Notes: generated from the letters alone by a model not told the origin. Shown: positions 20,480 to 30,399, numbered from the stretch's first letter. The stretch is 64,000 nt of DNA from Mycobacterium sp. (GCF_002863225.1 NZ_PKEK01000024.1:1-64000); one strand, 5' to 3'. Translations and numbers: made by a program.

Positions 20480-20729
20480 CTCGATACGGCCACTTTACGT
20501 TCAGCGGCAGGGACCGTCGTCGGGCCCTGTCAATGTCCCGCTGGCGCACGGAGGAGCGCCAGGATTCTTGCCAATGAAAATCATAGTCGTTAGCATATCG
20601 ATGTTCAGGTTGGCCCATCAGCGCAGGGAGCTTCGCTATGACATTGTGTGCGGCGAAGCGTGACCGAGTGCAGTGCTTACGGCGGCCAGCATGCGGGATC
20701 CGTCGTCGCTGTGTCGGAGGCGGATTGAT

Positions 20730-22393
20730 TTGACCGCACCCATCTGGATGGCCCTTCCCCCAGAAGTGCATTCGACACTGCTCAGCAGCGGACCGGGGCC
20801 GGGACCGTTGCTGGTCGCTGCCGGCGCTTGGTCGTCGCTGAGCGCCGAATACACGAATGTGGCCGACGAACTGAGCATGTTGTTGCCGATGTGCAAGCCG
20901 CGATGTGGGACGGTTCGGCCGCGGAGTCGTACGCCGCCGCAAATGTGCCGTATGTGGCGTGGTTGATGCAGGCCAGCGCTGATAGCGCGGCCGCGGCCAC
21001 CCAGCACGAAACTGCCGCTGCGGCCTACACCGCTGCGTTGGCTGCCATGCCGACCATGGCCGAACTGGTCGCCAACCACGCGACCCACGGAGTGTTGATA
21101 GGGACCAATTTTTTCGGGATCAACACCATCCCGATTGCACTCAACGAGGCCGACTATTTGCGGATGTGGACTCAGGCCGCTACCACGATGAGCGTCTATC
21201 AAGCGGTCTCCGGAGCCGCGGTGGCTTCGACGCCGCTGACCGGCTCGACACCGCGAATCCAGAAAGCCGACCCACAGCCGGCGGCCTCATCGCCCTCCGA
21301 TTCCCCCTCCGGTTCGTCCGAAGGCAACCCGAACCCGCTGGGGCTCCCGCAATGGCTCGTGCAAGTTTTGCAAAACCTCGGCATCGGAGACAGCCAGCTC
21401 ACGCACGACCCGATGGTCGTCAACCCATTCAATGACTTCGTGGCGAACATCCTGCAGAACTTCGGGGTGAATTGGAACCCCGGCGCGGGCACCGTCAACG
21501 GACAACCTTACGACTTGTACACGGATGTTAGCCAACCAATCTGGTTGGTTGTCCGATCCGTCGAACTTCTTGAGGATCTTGAATATTTCGGCGAGTTGCT
21601 GATGCAAAATCCGGTGCAGGCTTTTCAATGGCTGATTAGCTGGCAACTGTTCGACTTTCCGCTTCACGTACAGGCCGTTGCCAGCTTTCTGAACGTGCCC
21701 TTTCAGGTGCTGTACGCCCTCCCCGCCGCAGTCGCGGCGGCGCCCTTTGCGTCGGTGGGCGGCTTGGCGGGGCTGGCCGGATTGACCGCGCTACCGCAAC
21801 CTTTGGTCCTACCGGCACCCATTGCGGCTGCGCCGATTGTTTTGCCGGCCGCCGGGATGGCCGCGACTTTCGCCGCGCCGACCACGGCCCCCGCCTCGGC
21901 ACCACCTCCTGCGCCCACTCCGACGGCAAGCACAGTGACCAGTTCCGCGCCGCCGCCACCGGCCGCGGGCGGGCCGAGTTTCGTGCCCCCCTACGCGGTC
22001 GGACCTCCCGGCATCGGATTCGGCTCAGGGATGAATACCAGCGCGGGTTCTGGCGCCAAAAGGAAGGCGCCAGGGGCCGATACCGCCGCGGCGACCGCCA
22101 CAGCAGCTGTGGCCCGAAAGCCGGCCCTGGCAGGCCGTCGCCAGCGGGCGGGGCAACGCCGGTACGGCGATGAGTTCATGGCCATGAATGTTGACGTCGA
22201 TCCCGACTGGGGCAGGCCGCCGGGGGAGCAGCCCGCCGCACCAGCGGTGGCCTCCGATCAGGCTGCGGGACCGCTGGGATATGCCGGCGCCAGGCGTAGA
22301 AACTCTCTCGCCGAGGCGGCGGGATTAATTACGCTGGCCGGTGATGAGTTCGGCGACGGGCCCGCTGCACCGATGCTGCCCGGCAGTCGGTAG
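20730..22393 (+). pseudogene. PPE-PPW-like protein, split by a -1 frameshift
   Basis: Begins at TTG 20730, 9 nt after GGAGG, with [18 protein letters not shown] to DELSMLL. One G is missing near 20885; restoring it continues [21 protein letters not shown] into the second frame, which runs uninterrupted to 22393. The WDG (WxG) motif, [20 protein letters not shown] and a long Pro/Ala-rich central part follow. The C-terminus PMLPGSR lacks the tryptophan of the PxxPxxW motif seen in its paralogue at 8627-10205. Repaired length is about 554 aa. Upstream TGAAAATCAT at 20575 loosely resembles a Zur/FurB site. Confidence 0.85.
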
Positions 22394-22565
22394 CACGACC
22401 AGATCGATGGCCGAAAGCTCCGGATGAACCATTTAACGCCATCGTCAGAGCCACACCTCGTCACGTCTCAGCCCCGCTTTTCTCCGGGCACCAATTCTGC
22501 TCAGCCCGGCCTTCGTCGAACGGATTCACTTCAGCGCGCGGCACGCGCCGAATCACGGCCACGCG

Positions 22566-23951
22566 TCAAAGCTCACGCATTTGAGGCGGGCGGTCAGCCG
22601 GTTCCGGTGACAACCAGCGACCTGACAGGATGCGGGCGCCGACGAAGACCAGTCGCAGCACCGTGAATGTGGTCAGGCCGGACCAGATCCCCACGAGCCC
22701 CCAGCCGAAAATCAGCGACAACCAAATCAGCGGCAGAAACCCGACGGCTGCGCTGATCACGGTGGCGTTGCGCAGGAACTTCGCGTCCCCGGCGCCGAGG
22801 AGCACCCCGTCGAGACCGAAGACAATCCCGGCGATCGGAAGTTGGGCGGTCAGCAGCCACCACGGCACGTGGACCGTCGTGAGCACCGAGTGGTCGTGGA
22901 TGAACAGCCCGGGAAGCACCGGTTCCCCGACGCCGAGCAGCACTGCCAGCACCGTCGCCGCCAGCAGTGAGATCGCCGCGATGCGCCACGTCACCGACTT
23001 CGCGTGCGCGGCATCGCGCGCACCTAACGCGGCGCCGACCAGCGCCTGTGCCGCGATGGCCAGCGAATCAAAAAGCAACGCAAGGAAATTCCACAATTGC
23101 ACTACCACTTGATGCGCGGCGATCGCTGCTGTGCCGAACCTGGCGGCGACCGCCGCGGCCGAGACGAAACAAACCTGGAAAGCGAGAACGCGGACGAAGA
23201 GGTCGCGTCCTAGCTTTAACTGCGCTCGCAGCACGGCATGATCGATGCGCAGCGAGAGTTGCTCAGCCAGCAGCGCCCGGCCAAACAGCAACGCGGCCAG
23301 CCACTCACCGGCCAGGTCGGCCACAGCCGAGCCCGGCAGGCCCAAGCGGGGAAATCCCAGCCAGCCGTAGACCAGCAGCGGACACAGCAGTGCCGAGAAC
23401 CCGAAACCGGCGCAAACATAACGCAGCGGGCGCACGGTGTCCTGCACGCCGCGCATCCACCCGTTCCCGGCGAGCGAGACGAGAATCGCCGGGGCGCCCA
23501 GGATGGCGAGCCGCAACCAGGGCAACGCCGCGGCCACGATGTCACCGCGGGAGGCGATCATCGACACCAACGGCACAGCAGCAGCTTCCACCACGATCGT
23601 GATTACCGCGCCGAAGGCCAGCGCCAGCCATGTCGCCTGTATCCCTTCACGGACGGCCGCCGCGCGATCGCCGGACCCGAAGCACCGCGCTGCTCGCGCC
23701 GTGGTTCCGTACGAAAGGAACGTCAACTGCGATTCGCTGAGCACCAGCCCGCCAATGGCCAGACCCGCCAGCGGCAGCGCGCCCAGGTGGCCGATCACCG
23801 CGGTGACGAATAGCAGATAGAGCGGCTCGGCGGCCAGTACGCCGAGCGCTGGCAACGTTAGGTCAGCGATCTGTCGGCTCCCGGCGCCGCGCCGGGTTGT
23901 CTCAGGCAACGCTGGCGGCGTGTCCCAGGCTGGTCTTTTCGCCTCGCTCAC
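22566..23951 (-). CDS. MATE-family efflux protein (DinF-like)
   Basis: Twelve-helix cation/drug antiporter of 461 aa. The two MatE halves begin at about residues 30 and 245. The first half contains LFVTAVIGHLGALPLAGLAIGG, and the second contains AHQVVVQLWNFLALLFDSLAIAAQALVG, the DinF-type signature. It probably exports organic cations or drugs using H+ or Na+. A GTG start is used. It is monocistronic, downstream of mmcO and a strong stem-loop. It is not closely related to the second MATE protein at 39734. Confidence 0.88.
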   Translation of the reverse strand: MSEAKRPAWDTPPALPETTRRGAGSRQIADLTLPALGVLAAEPLYLLFVTAVIGHLGALPLAGLAIGGLVLSESQLTFLSYGTTARAARCFGSGDRAAAVREGIQATWLALAFGAVITIVVEAAAVPLVSMIASRGDIVAAALPWLRLAILGAPAILVSLAGNGWMRGVQDTVRPLRYVCAGFGFSALLCPLLVYGWLGFPRLGLPGSAVADLAGEWLAALLFGRALLAEQLSLRIDHAVLRAQLKLGRDLFVRVLAFQVCFVSAAAVAARFGTAAIAAHQVVVQLWNFLALLFDSLAIAAQALVGAALGARDAAHAKSVTWRIAAISLLAATVLAVLLGVGEPVLPGLFIHDHSVLTTVHVPWWLLTAQLPIAGIVFGLDGVLLGAGDAKFLRNATVISAAVGFLPLIWLSLIFGWGLVGIWSGLTTFTVLRLVFVGARILSGRWLSPEPADRPPQMREL

Positions 23952-24060
23952 ACGGTACGGTCCGAATCCGGACTGCGCCCACGAAAGCCCAATGCGCGGA
24001 CGACCGCGACACGAGGCAGATGCGCAGCGCTTGGCGCGGATAAACGGGAAAGAGCGGCAA

Positions 24061-24103
24061 TCTCACACCGCCGCAGTGGAAGAGCCCCTGCGGCGGTGTG
24101 AGA
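24061..24103. terminator. perfect 16-bp stem-loop downstream of mmcO
   Basis: TCTCACACCGCCGCAG (24061-24076) and CTGCGGCGGTGTGAGA (24088-24103) are perfectly complementary with an 11-nt loop. It lies 79 bp after the mmcO stop (minus strand) and 110 bp before the MATE start. There is no T-tract, as is usual for mycobacterial terminators. It could instead be a protein-binding palindrome. Confidence 0.65.
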
Positions 24104-24181
24104 ACCGGAGAGCCGCGCAGCTGCGCACACTCCGGATATTTCGCGTTGACTCGTAAAGTGCGTGTGCACCGCGCGACACAC

Positions 24182-25717
24182 TCAGGTGGTGAAGGCCGTG
24201 TAGTTGAGGGCGGTCATCATGCCGGCTTCCTGGTGATAGGAATTGTGGCAGTGAATCATCCAGGTGCCGGGGTTGTCGGCGATCAGCAAAGTATCGACCT
24301 TTTGTTTGGGCAGCACGTTGACGGTGTCTTTGCGCGCGCCCAGGCTGCCGTCGGCCTTGATCACCTGGAACGTGTGGCCGTGCAGGTGCATCGGGTGATA
24401 CATCGTCGTGGAGTTGGTGAAGGTCAGCGTGCCGCGCTGCCCTTGTTTGATGCTCAGCGTTGGGCTCTTCGGGTACGGCTTGCCGTTGAGGCCCCAGTCG
24501 AAATTCGTCATCGAACCGGTCAGCTCCAGCGCCAGGTCGGCGTCTGATTTCGTTGATCCGAAGCTGGCGGCCGGGGTGGCGGTGAACATGTCGACCGTTC
24601 CGACGCGGCGGTTGAGTTCGGGCGGCGCGAAGTTGACGTCGGGTGCGCTGCCGGCACCGGTGGACAGCAGGGCCCGCCCGGGCTGCGCCTTTTTGCCTTC
24701 CGGCATGGCGACCAGTGGGAAAATACCGTCACCGGCGGTGACGACGACGTCGTAACGCTCGGCCATCCCGAGCAGCAAGGCGTCGACGACGGTGGGGACG
24801 ACCGGAAAACCGTCGGTGTGAGTGACGGTCATGGTGTGCCCGGCCAACGCGACCCGAAAGGCGGTGTCGGCGCCAACGTTGATGAACCGGATACGGATCC
24901 GCTGCCCGGGTTTGGCGTCGAAAGTGGTTGGTGCTGTGGGAACGCGGCCGTTCACCAGGTAGTACGGGTATTCGACGTCGCCGGAGTCTCCGCCCAGCAG
25001 GCTGCTGCTGCCGACGGCGGTCATACCAGGCATCGCGCTCATGCCAGGCATCTCGGCCGGCATGCCTTCGCCTTTCTGCTCGTCGTAGATCTGCTGGGGG
25101 CTTTTGCCGATTCCGTCGGTCCAATCGTCGAGGACGACTATCCATTCGGCATCGTAGTGAGCGGCCTCGGCGGGATCGTCGATGATCAACGGCAGGTAAA
25201 GCCCATAGTCGGCTTGCAGGCCGACGTGGGGATGGGCCCAGTAGGTGCCGGGATGAGGGGAAGAGAACCGGTAGGTGAAGTCGCTGTTGGCGGCGATGTT
25301 CGGGGTGGCCGGGAAGACGCCGTCCATGTCGTTGCGCAGCGCGATTCCGTGCCAGTGCACCGAGGTCGGGGCGTTGAGCCCGTTCTTGACTGTAATGGCG
25401 AGTTCATCGCCGACGTTCGCGCGGATCAGCGGACCGGGAATGACGTCGCCGTAAGCCCAGGTGCGCGCGAGCTGACCGCCGAGGTCGACCGTTGCTGGTT
25501 GCGGGATGAGTGTTGCGGTGACTGTACGGCCGGTGTGCGGGCGGGCTGCCTCGACGGCAGCGATGGCCTGCGCCAGTTTGGGCGCGGGTTCAGTCGTCCG
25601 ACCGCACGCGGCCAACGCCATACTCACCCCGCCGGCAACCGATGCGGCGACGAATTCTCGTCGATTCAGGTGGATGTTATTCCATGCGGATTTAGACACC
25701 GGAGTCCGTTCGTCCAT
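24182..25717 (-). CDS. mmcO: multicopper oxidase, exported
   Basis: Cuproxidase of 511 aa that oxidises Cu(I) to the less toxic Cu(II) outside the membrane. The N-terminus has a twin-arginine motif (NRREF, about 18-22) and a lipobox ALAAC (about 34-38), so it is probably a Tat-exported lipoprotein. Copper-ligand motifs are all present: HWHGI (about 120), WAHPHVG, HPMHLHGHTF (about 440) and HCHNSYHQEAGM near the C-terminus, with the axial Met. A Met-rich insert (PAEMPGMSAMPGM, about 220) may load Cu(I). It is orthologous in type to M. tuberculosis Rv0846c, which is RicR-controlled. Here the upstream region shows no RicR site but an IdeR-like box at 25765. Confidence 0.95.
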   Translation of the reverse strand: MDERTPVSKSAWNNIHLNRREFVAASVAGGVSMALAACGRTTEPAPKLAQAIAAVEAARPHTGRTVTATLIPQPATVDLGGQLARTWAYGDVIPGPLIRANVGDELAITVKNGLNAPTSVHWHGIALRNDMDGVFPATPNIAANSDFTYRFSSPHPGTYWAHPHVGLQADYGLYLPLIIDDPAEAAHYDAEWIVVLDDWTDGIGKSPQQIYDEQKGEGMPAEMPGMSAMPGMTAVGSSSLLGGDSGDVEYPYYLVNGRVPTAPTTFDAKPGQRIRIRFINVGADTAFRVALAGHTMTVTHTDGFPVVPTVVDALLLGMAERYDVVVTAGDGIFPLVAMPEGKKAQPGRALLSTGAGSAPDVNFAPPELNRRVGTVDMFTATPAASFGSTKSDADLALELTGSMTNFDWGLNGKPYPKSPTLSIKQGQRGTLTFTNSTTMYHPMHLHGHTFQVIKADGSLGARKDTVNVLPKQKVDTLLIADNPGTWMIHCHNSYHQEAGMMTALNYTAFTT

Positions 25718-25764
25718 AGTGCTGATGGTGTCACAGCTTCAGGTCGGGCCGCTCATGTCACAAA

Positions 25765-25783
25765 TTAGGTTAGGCATACCTAT
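25765..25783. promoter_or_regulatory. IdeR iron-box-like palindrome
   Basis: TTAGGTTAGGCATACCTAT matches the 19-bp IdeR consensus at 16 of 19 positions. It lies 48 bp upstream of mmcO (minus strand) and 81 bp upstream of the porin-like gene (plus strand), so it could act on either. Confidence 0.6.
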
Positions 25784-25863
25784 TGTCTCTTAGTTGGCTC
25801 TCAGTTAGTGTCGAGCCCTTGTCGTGCTCGTCCGCCGCCGTTGGCGCTCACTTAGGAGATGCT

Positions 25864-27168
25864 GTGCAGCTAGCCCTTGGTTCCGATTCAACCGCCGACG
25901 TCTGCGGCTCTAGGCAGTCCCGGTCGACTACCGGCTTACACCCTGTCGTGGTCGCTGCCGCCGCCGTAGCGGGTGCCGGCCTCATCGCTGTCAATCCGGT
26001 GGCACCCACCTGGCCGACACTTCAGGAGCGAGCGGTCCAATTGGTCAACAGTGCGGCCACTATTGAGGATTTGGTCAGCAGTTTCGGTCAAGTGGCCGGC
26101 ACGGTGAGCGATCCCGGCGGATCGTTGAGCGAATCCGTGGCCGGAGCATTGCCAAGCGCCGGGACGGCGCTGTTCGGGCCCCTCGGCGACCTCAGCAGCC
26201 TGTCAAGCCCAGCCGACGAGCTGACCGACGTTCTCATGACAGCGTTCAACAACATCAACACGATCGGCCAGCAGCTTGCCGCCGACCCCTTCCCGGTCCT
26301 GACGCAGTTTCTCGCTAACCAGCTCGGCTATGGCCAAACGATCGCCACCGGATTTCAGGGCGCCGCCAACGGCTTTGCGCAGTTAGTGGCCGCAATGCCA
26401 GCGGCACTCCAAACCATTTCGGACGGCCTGGCCACCGGGAACGTCACGGGGATTGTGCCGGCTCTGGGCGAACTTTTTGTCGGCGGCGGGGAGGATATCG
26501 TCACCCCGCTGTTTCCTATCCTGGATATTCCCGGACAGATGGCGCAGAACTTCGCCGACGTCGTCAAGGCTGTGATCAACACAACGACGTTCCTGGGTCT
26601 CACTGATGGAGCCCTGAGCCCTCCGGTCAGCGCAGCTCTTGCTTTTGCCGACAGCGTTCAAACGATTATTGACGCGGTCGGGGATGGGAACACCACGGTC
26701 GCGGGCGACGCCCTCGCCAACGTACCCGCCGCACTCCTCGGCGCCGTCCTCAACGGCTTCGGCGGAAATCCGGGGCTGCTTACTCCGGGCACCGGCCTGG
26801 AAGGATCCGGAATTCTTGCCGGCCTGCTCGTGTACTTGCCGCAATCGATCGCTCAGGCGCTGGGCGCATCCTCGACGGCCAGCTCCGCTGCTGCGGTACC
26901 GGAACTGGGCGCACTGCTGGATCCCGCGACGGGAGCCGCGGGCTTGAGTGACCTGTTGAACCCTGGCGCAGCATTGGCCGATTTGACCGCGGTGCTCGAC
27001 ACCAGCACTGTGGCAACGGATCTCACGTCGCTGCTGGATCCCGGCGCGGTCTTTGGGAACCTTACCGCACTGTTCGAGTCGAGCGCCGTAACTGACGTGA
27101 CCGCCTTACTAACGACGGATCTCGCACCGAATCTGAGCGGATCGCTGCTCGATGTATTGCAGTTCTGA
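25864..27168 (+). CDS. GjpA-like mycobacterial outer-membrane porin family protein
   Basis: Protein of 434 aa, rich in Ala/Leu/Ser/Thr. The GTG at 25864 is chosen because GGAG lies 6 nt upstream and it yields the family N-terminus VQLALGSD followed by a signal-like segment (VVVAAAAVAGAGLIAVNPVAP, about 32-52). The region DPFPVLTQFLANQLGY (about 165) is typical of the mycobacterial GjpA-like family. Imperfect repeats of LLDPG...LADLTAVLDTS occur at the C-terminus. Annotators call this family porin-like after the Gordonia channel; direct proof in mycobacteria is limited. Expression may respond to iron through the upstream IdeR-like box. Confidence 0.65.
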   Translation: MQLALGSDSTADVCGSRQSRSTTGLHPVVVAAAAVAGAGLIAVNPVAPTWPTLQERAVQLVNSAATIEDLVSSFGQVAGTVSDPGGSLSESVAGALPSAGTALFGPLGDLSSLSSPADELTDVLMTAFNNINTIGQQLAADPFPVLTQFLANQLGYGQTIATGFQGAANGFAQLVAAMPAALQTISDGLATGNVTGIVPALGELFVGGGEDIVTPLFPILDIPGQMAQNFADVVKAVINTTTFLGLTDGALSPPVSAALAFADSVQTIIDAVGDGNTTVAGDALANVPAALLGAVLNGFGGNPGLLTPGTGLEGSGILAGLLVYLPQSIAQALGASSTASSAAAVPELGALLDPATGAAGLSDLLNPGAALADLTAVLDTSTVATDLTSLLDPGAVFGNLTALFESSAVTDVTALLTTDLAPNLSGSLLDVLQF

Positions 27169-27400
27169 CTGGATCAAGGAGCGACGGTATTCTTCTCGAT
27201 TCTTTCGGAGATGGCGTAGGTGGAAGGACTATGAGCCGATTTCGGGGCTGGCGTGAGGTGACCTGAGCCGTCTCGCTTGAGCGAATACCGACAACGTCAA
27301 GTTTTACACACTGCAAGCATCGTCTGCAGCGGTCTACATGGTGCCGGTCGGCTCAGCGGCCGCCTTCGGTATGCCTCTAGACAATGACGGCTCTAGGGGT

Positions 27401-28609
27401 TTATCCAACGGTCGACCAGCTCGGCACCATCGGTGGGCGTTCGAGGAATCGGGCATCAGGTACGCCGCCAGGTATGCCGCGCGGGGCCGCACCCGCGAGT
27501 GGCAACCCGCCCAACATTCCTCCCGGATTGGCTGCGAGGCTGTCCGGGACAGCACCCGCGGTGGTGCCCGGCAACCCGGTAGCGGCAGGGCTGACCGCTG
27601 GGACTGCCGCGCCCCAGCCGTGTGGCACCGACAGCGCGCCCATCGACGCTGCCCGGCCCATTTCCGCGGACACCGCCGCACTGGTACCGCCGGCGCCCAG
27701 GCTCGCTAAACCCACGGGACTTGCCGTTCCCAGCGCGCCCACTCCCGAGCCGAGCCCTTCAGCCAGGGCCGGCGCTGTGTTGGCGGCGCTTACGGCCGGC
27801 ACCAGATTTTTCAGCTGGTTGGCGTTCGATAGCAGCGAGCTCGATAGATACCCGATCGAACTTGTCACGGATAAACCGGGACTTAAGGAGCTCAGTGATG
27901 AGCTCAGCGACGATAGCGGCGACTCGGACGACGTCGTCGACGCCGATAATAGCGGCGACGCAAGCACCTGCAGCGCAGTCGGCACCGTCGAAGTCACCTG
28001 CGACAGTGCCGCCTGCGTATTCGTTGCAGCGGAGGTGCCGGTGGCCTGCGCGACCGCTATTCCCTGCGCCGCCAGCGCGGTTGGATTGGCCGTCTGGGGG
28101 GGCGGGGCAAATGGCGTCAGCGTCGCCGCGGCCGCCGACGAGCCGGCATAGCTGTACATGGCTGCGGCGTCCTGGGCCCACATTTCGCCGTAGTGGGCCT
28201 CGGTGGCCGTAATCGCCGGTGTGTTTTGACCCAAGATGTTCGTCGCGATCAACGACATCAGCAGGGCCCGGTTGGCGGCGATCACGGGTGGCGGCACCAC
28301 GGCGGAAAAAGCCGTCTCGTAGGCGGCCGCCGCGGCGCGTGCTTGGTTGGCCACCTGCTCGGCTTGGGCGGCGGTGGTGTTCATCCAGCCCACATAGGGG
28401 TCGGCTGCCGCCGCCATCGAGGCCGACGCTGCGCCTCTCCAAGGGCCGGCGGCCAGCCCTGAAACCACCGATCCGTAATTTGTTGCCGCCGAACTCAATT
28501 CGGTGGCCAATCCGTCCCAGCCGGCCGCGGCGGCCATCATCAGCCCCGAGCCGGGACCGAAATATATTCTGGCCGAGTTGATCTCCGGTGGAAGCGCCCC
28601 AAAATCCAT
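27401..28609 (-). CDS. PPE-SVP family protein
   Basis: Secreted PPE protein of about 402 aa. It starts [20 protein letters not shown], has the WRG (WxG) motif and a helical hairpin to about residue 180, and carries the SVP-subfamily signature [10 protein letters not shown] (GxxSVPxxW) near residue 325. The open frame extends upstream of 28609, but this ATG gives the canonical N-terminus. It is 19 bp downstream of the PE gene, so the two form a co-expressed PE/PPE heterodimer exported by an ESX (type VII) system, probably ESX-5. It is intact, unlike the two PPE-PPW genes in the window. Confidence 0.92.
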   Translation of the reverse strand: MDFGALPPEINSARIYFGPGSGLMMAAAAGWDGLATELSSAATNYGSVVSGLAAGPWRGAASASMAAAADPYVGWMNTTAAQAEQVANQARAAAAAYETAFSAVVPPPVIAANRALLMSLIATNILGQNTPAITATEAHYGEMWAQDAAAMYSYAGSSAAAATLTPFAPPPQTANPTALAAQGIAVAQATGTSAATNTQAALSQVTSTVPTALQVLASPLLSASTTSSESPLSSLSSSLSSLSPGLSVTSSIGYLSSSLLSNANQLKNLVPAVSAANTAPALAEGLGSGVGALGTASPVGLASLGAGGTSAAVSAEMGRAASMGALSVPHGWGAAVPAVSPAATGLPGTTAGAVPDSLAANPGGMLGGLPLAGAAPRGIPGGVPDARFLERPPMVPSWSTVG

Positions 28610-28628
28610 TTCCTTTTCTCCGTTCGCC

Positions 28629-28928
28629 TTAACCGGTCGCGGTCGCGTTGGCGGCCTCGGTGGCCGCATACGAACCAGCGCCGGCCGCCAAGGTGGCGAC
28701 AAACTGGTCATGAATTGCGCTGGCCTGGGAAGCCACTGCCTGATATATCTGAGCGTGCGCGGCGAATTGGGCCGCGGTCAGCGCCGACACCTCGTCGATA
28801 GCCGCAGGAACCACCCCGGTGGTCGGGCCTGTCGCGGCAGCGTTCCCGGAGCTGATCGCTGAGCCGATGCCCTGCAACGTGCCGGCCGCCGACGCGAGCA
28901 TTTCCGGCTGCGTGGTCACGAATGACAT
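28629..28928 (-). CDS. PE family protein (partner of PPE)
   Basis: PE-domain protein of 99 aa beginning [20 protein letters not shown], with no C-terminal extension. The YxxxE-type export motif YAATE is near residue 86. It forms a four-helix bundle with the downstream PPE protein for ESX secretion. First gene of the pair; the region upstream (28929-29254) would carry the promoter. Confidence 0.93.
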   Translation of the reverse strand: MSFVTTQPEMLASAAGTLQGIGSAISSGNAAATGPTTGVVPAAIDEVSALTAAQFAAHAQIYQAVASQASAIHDQFVATLAAGAGSYAATEAANATATG

Positions 28929-29254
28929 ATGTTGTCTCCTATAGCAATATCGTCACTAGCTGCAGATGACGGTGTTCTGACGCGATGTTGACTTGTCTCG
29001 AGTTGTCGCACTTTGCGATGTGGCCCCAGTAATCAGTTCGGCTGAACTGCCGCTGCGGACAGGACTTTTCGCAGCCGTCGGTGTCGACGATGTCGACGTA
29101 GCCTTTGCGGAGTGACGTTCGGGCGCATGCCGGGACCGGAAGTAATTCATGTGATCGTCGCTTCATCATCAGCGCCGCAAACGAAGGCGGCAGTGCCGGT
29201 AGGTCAGCAGTCACCGGCCGTCGTCGCAGAAGACAACGACCTGACGCTAACCGG
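28929..29254. other. intergenic region upstream of the PE gene
   Basis: About 0.3 kb between the LpqS-family gene and the PE/PPE pair, both on the minus strand. No gene or clear operator was recognised. Confidence 0.4.
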
Positions 29255-29620
29255 TCAGCGACGAGACAGACAGAACCGCGTCAAGAGGTCTTGACCGGTC
29301 AGAACAGCGGCCAGTCCGCGAGGCGGGCCGCGCCCAGCTGGCACCACCAGTAGAGCCAGCAAACCGGTGATAGCTACTACTGCCGCTGCGGCGCCGAACG
29401 CAATCAGGTCAGTCGTGGCCGGCGGCAGCGATGCGGTCCCAAACACGTGGTTGCATGCGGCAGATGGGCGGCCGGGAAGGGGTGCTTGTTTGGCGTTGAC
29501 ACCGAACTCACCGCCCAGCGATGAAAACGACGGCTGGGATGAACGAAGCACCTGCCGCTCGTATGGCTGCGGCCCGCAGTGGTGGCCAACAAGCACGAGC
29601 AACAAGGCCGCAGCCGCCAC
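29255..29620 (-). CDS. LpqS-family protein (copper-regulated)
   Basis: Small protein of 121 aa. It has an N-terminal hydrophobic segment (MAAAALLLVLVGHH), a short exported domain, a second hydrophobic helix (IAFGAAAAVVAITGLLALLVV, about 72-92), and the C-terminal LpqS hallmark TGQDLLTRFCLSRR. The start is GTG 29620, since an in-frame stop lies just upstream. M. tuberculosis LpqS belongs to the RicR copper regulon; its biochemical role is not settled. A RicR-like site lies about 76 bp upstream and the ricR gene is next on the same strand. It is a paralogue of the protein at 35487. Confidence 0.75.
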   Translation of the reverse strand: MAAAALLLVLVGHHCGPQPYERQVLRSSQPSFSSLGGEFGVNAKQAPLPGRPSAACNHVFGTASLPPATTDLIAFGAAAAVVAITGLLALLVVPAGRGPPRGLAAVLTGQDLLTRFCLSRR

Positions 29621-29695
29621 GGCGGAAAACTGGTCGCCACCGTGGCCGTTTGCCTGCGTCGCTCATCCGCTTAATGCATCGATCCTAGCAGCACG

Positions 29696-29710
29696 CACCC
29701 CGGGGGGGTA
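29696..29710. promoter_or_regulatory. RicR-type copper operator (one mismatch)
   Basis: CACCC-CGGGG-GGGTA differs from TACCC-N5-GGGTA at one position. It is about 76 bp upstream of the LpqS-family start at 29620, and TAGGAT (near 29680, minus strand) could be the -10 element. Confidence 0.65.
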
Positions 29711-29854
29711 TACCGAAAGTTCAGGCGGCGAAGCGGTCCGCGTCGGGCTGCGAACAGACCGATGAGGCCGGCGTTCATGGTCCGCGAAATGAAATGGAAC
29801 AACGGTCAGGATCGGCAGCCAAAGTCTGCGGCGCGGCAAGGGCGGTCGATCAAA

Positions 29855-30184
29855 TCACGAGCGCACGAGTCGAGCGATGGCGTCGGCGGCTTCTTTCATC
29901 CTGAGGTCTGCGTCTTCGCCGCCGCGTTGGGCGGCGTCAACGACGCAGTGCTTGAGGTGATCGTTCAACAGACCGAGGGCCACAGCTTGCGCCGCGCGGG
30001 TCAGTGCGCTCACCTGCGTCAAAATGTCGATGCAGTACTTATCGTTTTCAACCATCCGCTGGACTCCACGAACCTGCCCTTCGATGCGCCTAAGCCGGTC
30101 CAAGTAGTGGTCTTTGTTGGAGATGTAGCCGTGCGGCTCTGCGTGCAAGCCCGCTGCTTCCGATTTGGTTGGCATATTCGCCAT
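29855..30184 (-). CDS. ricR: RicR/CsoR-family copper-sensing repressor
   Basis: All-helical metal-sensing repressor of 109 aa. Cu(I) ligands C51 (KYCID), H76 and C80 (DHLKHCV) have the same 25- and 4-residue spacing as C36/H61/C65 of M. tuberculosis CsoR. The dimer/tetramer DNA-binding region is LRRIEGQVRGVQRMV. Apo-protein binds TACCC-N5-GGGTA sites and releases them with Cu(I). A RicR-type site at 30400 suggests autoregulation. The ATG at 30184 overlaps by one base the stop of a tiny Cys-rich ORF (TAATG). The LpqS gene follows downstream. Confidence 0.92.
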   Translation of the reverse strand: MANMPTKSEAAGLHAEPHGYISNKDHYLDRLRRIEGQVRGVQRMVENDKYCIDILTQVSALTRAAQAVALGLLNDHLKHCVVDAAQRGGEDADLRMKEAADAIARLVRS

Positions 30185-30258
30185 TATTGCTTTCTTTGTG
30201 ATCGCCGGCTGAGTATTTCCCGGCAATGGCAGCACCCGTGGCACGGTTTTGCCGGCAT
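30184..30258 (-). CDS. possible Cys-rich leader peptide coupled to ricR
   Basis: A 24-residue frame, MPAKPCHGCCHCREILSRRS and four more, with four cysteines and two histidines in its first 12 residues. It ends in TAATG, overlapping the ricR start by one base. An SD-like AGAGGG is only 2 nt before this ATG. The same frame is open upstream to TTG 30399, giving 71 aa with two more cysteines. It could be a copper-sensing or cysteine-responsive leader, a small metallothionein-like peptide, or chance. Confidence 0.35.
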   Translation of the reverse strand: MPAKPCHGCCHCREILSRRSQRKQ

Positions 30259-30399
30259 GACCCTCTGGAGCAGGTTATTGGCAATTGTCTTGCAAAACCG
30301 ACTGGTGTAGTGGCAGAGGTTGCCCTCGAGAGTCGTCGCCTTCGGCGTCGGCCCGGTGAGCAGTGGACGTCCGGTCGTAAGACGGGATTCTCTAGTCAA

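Noticed and set aside
20575..20595. TGAAAATCAT... as a Zur/FurB box before the second PPE gene
   Set aside because: Only the left half is convincing and it lies 135 bp from the start codon.
24818..25768. 316-residue plus-strand frame over mmcO
   Set aside because: Antisense shadow; mmcO is supported by all copper motifs on the other strand.
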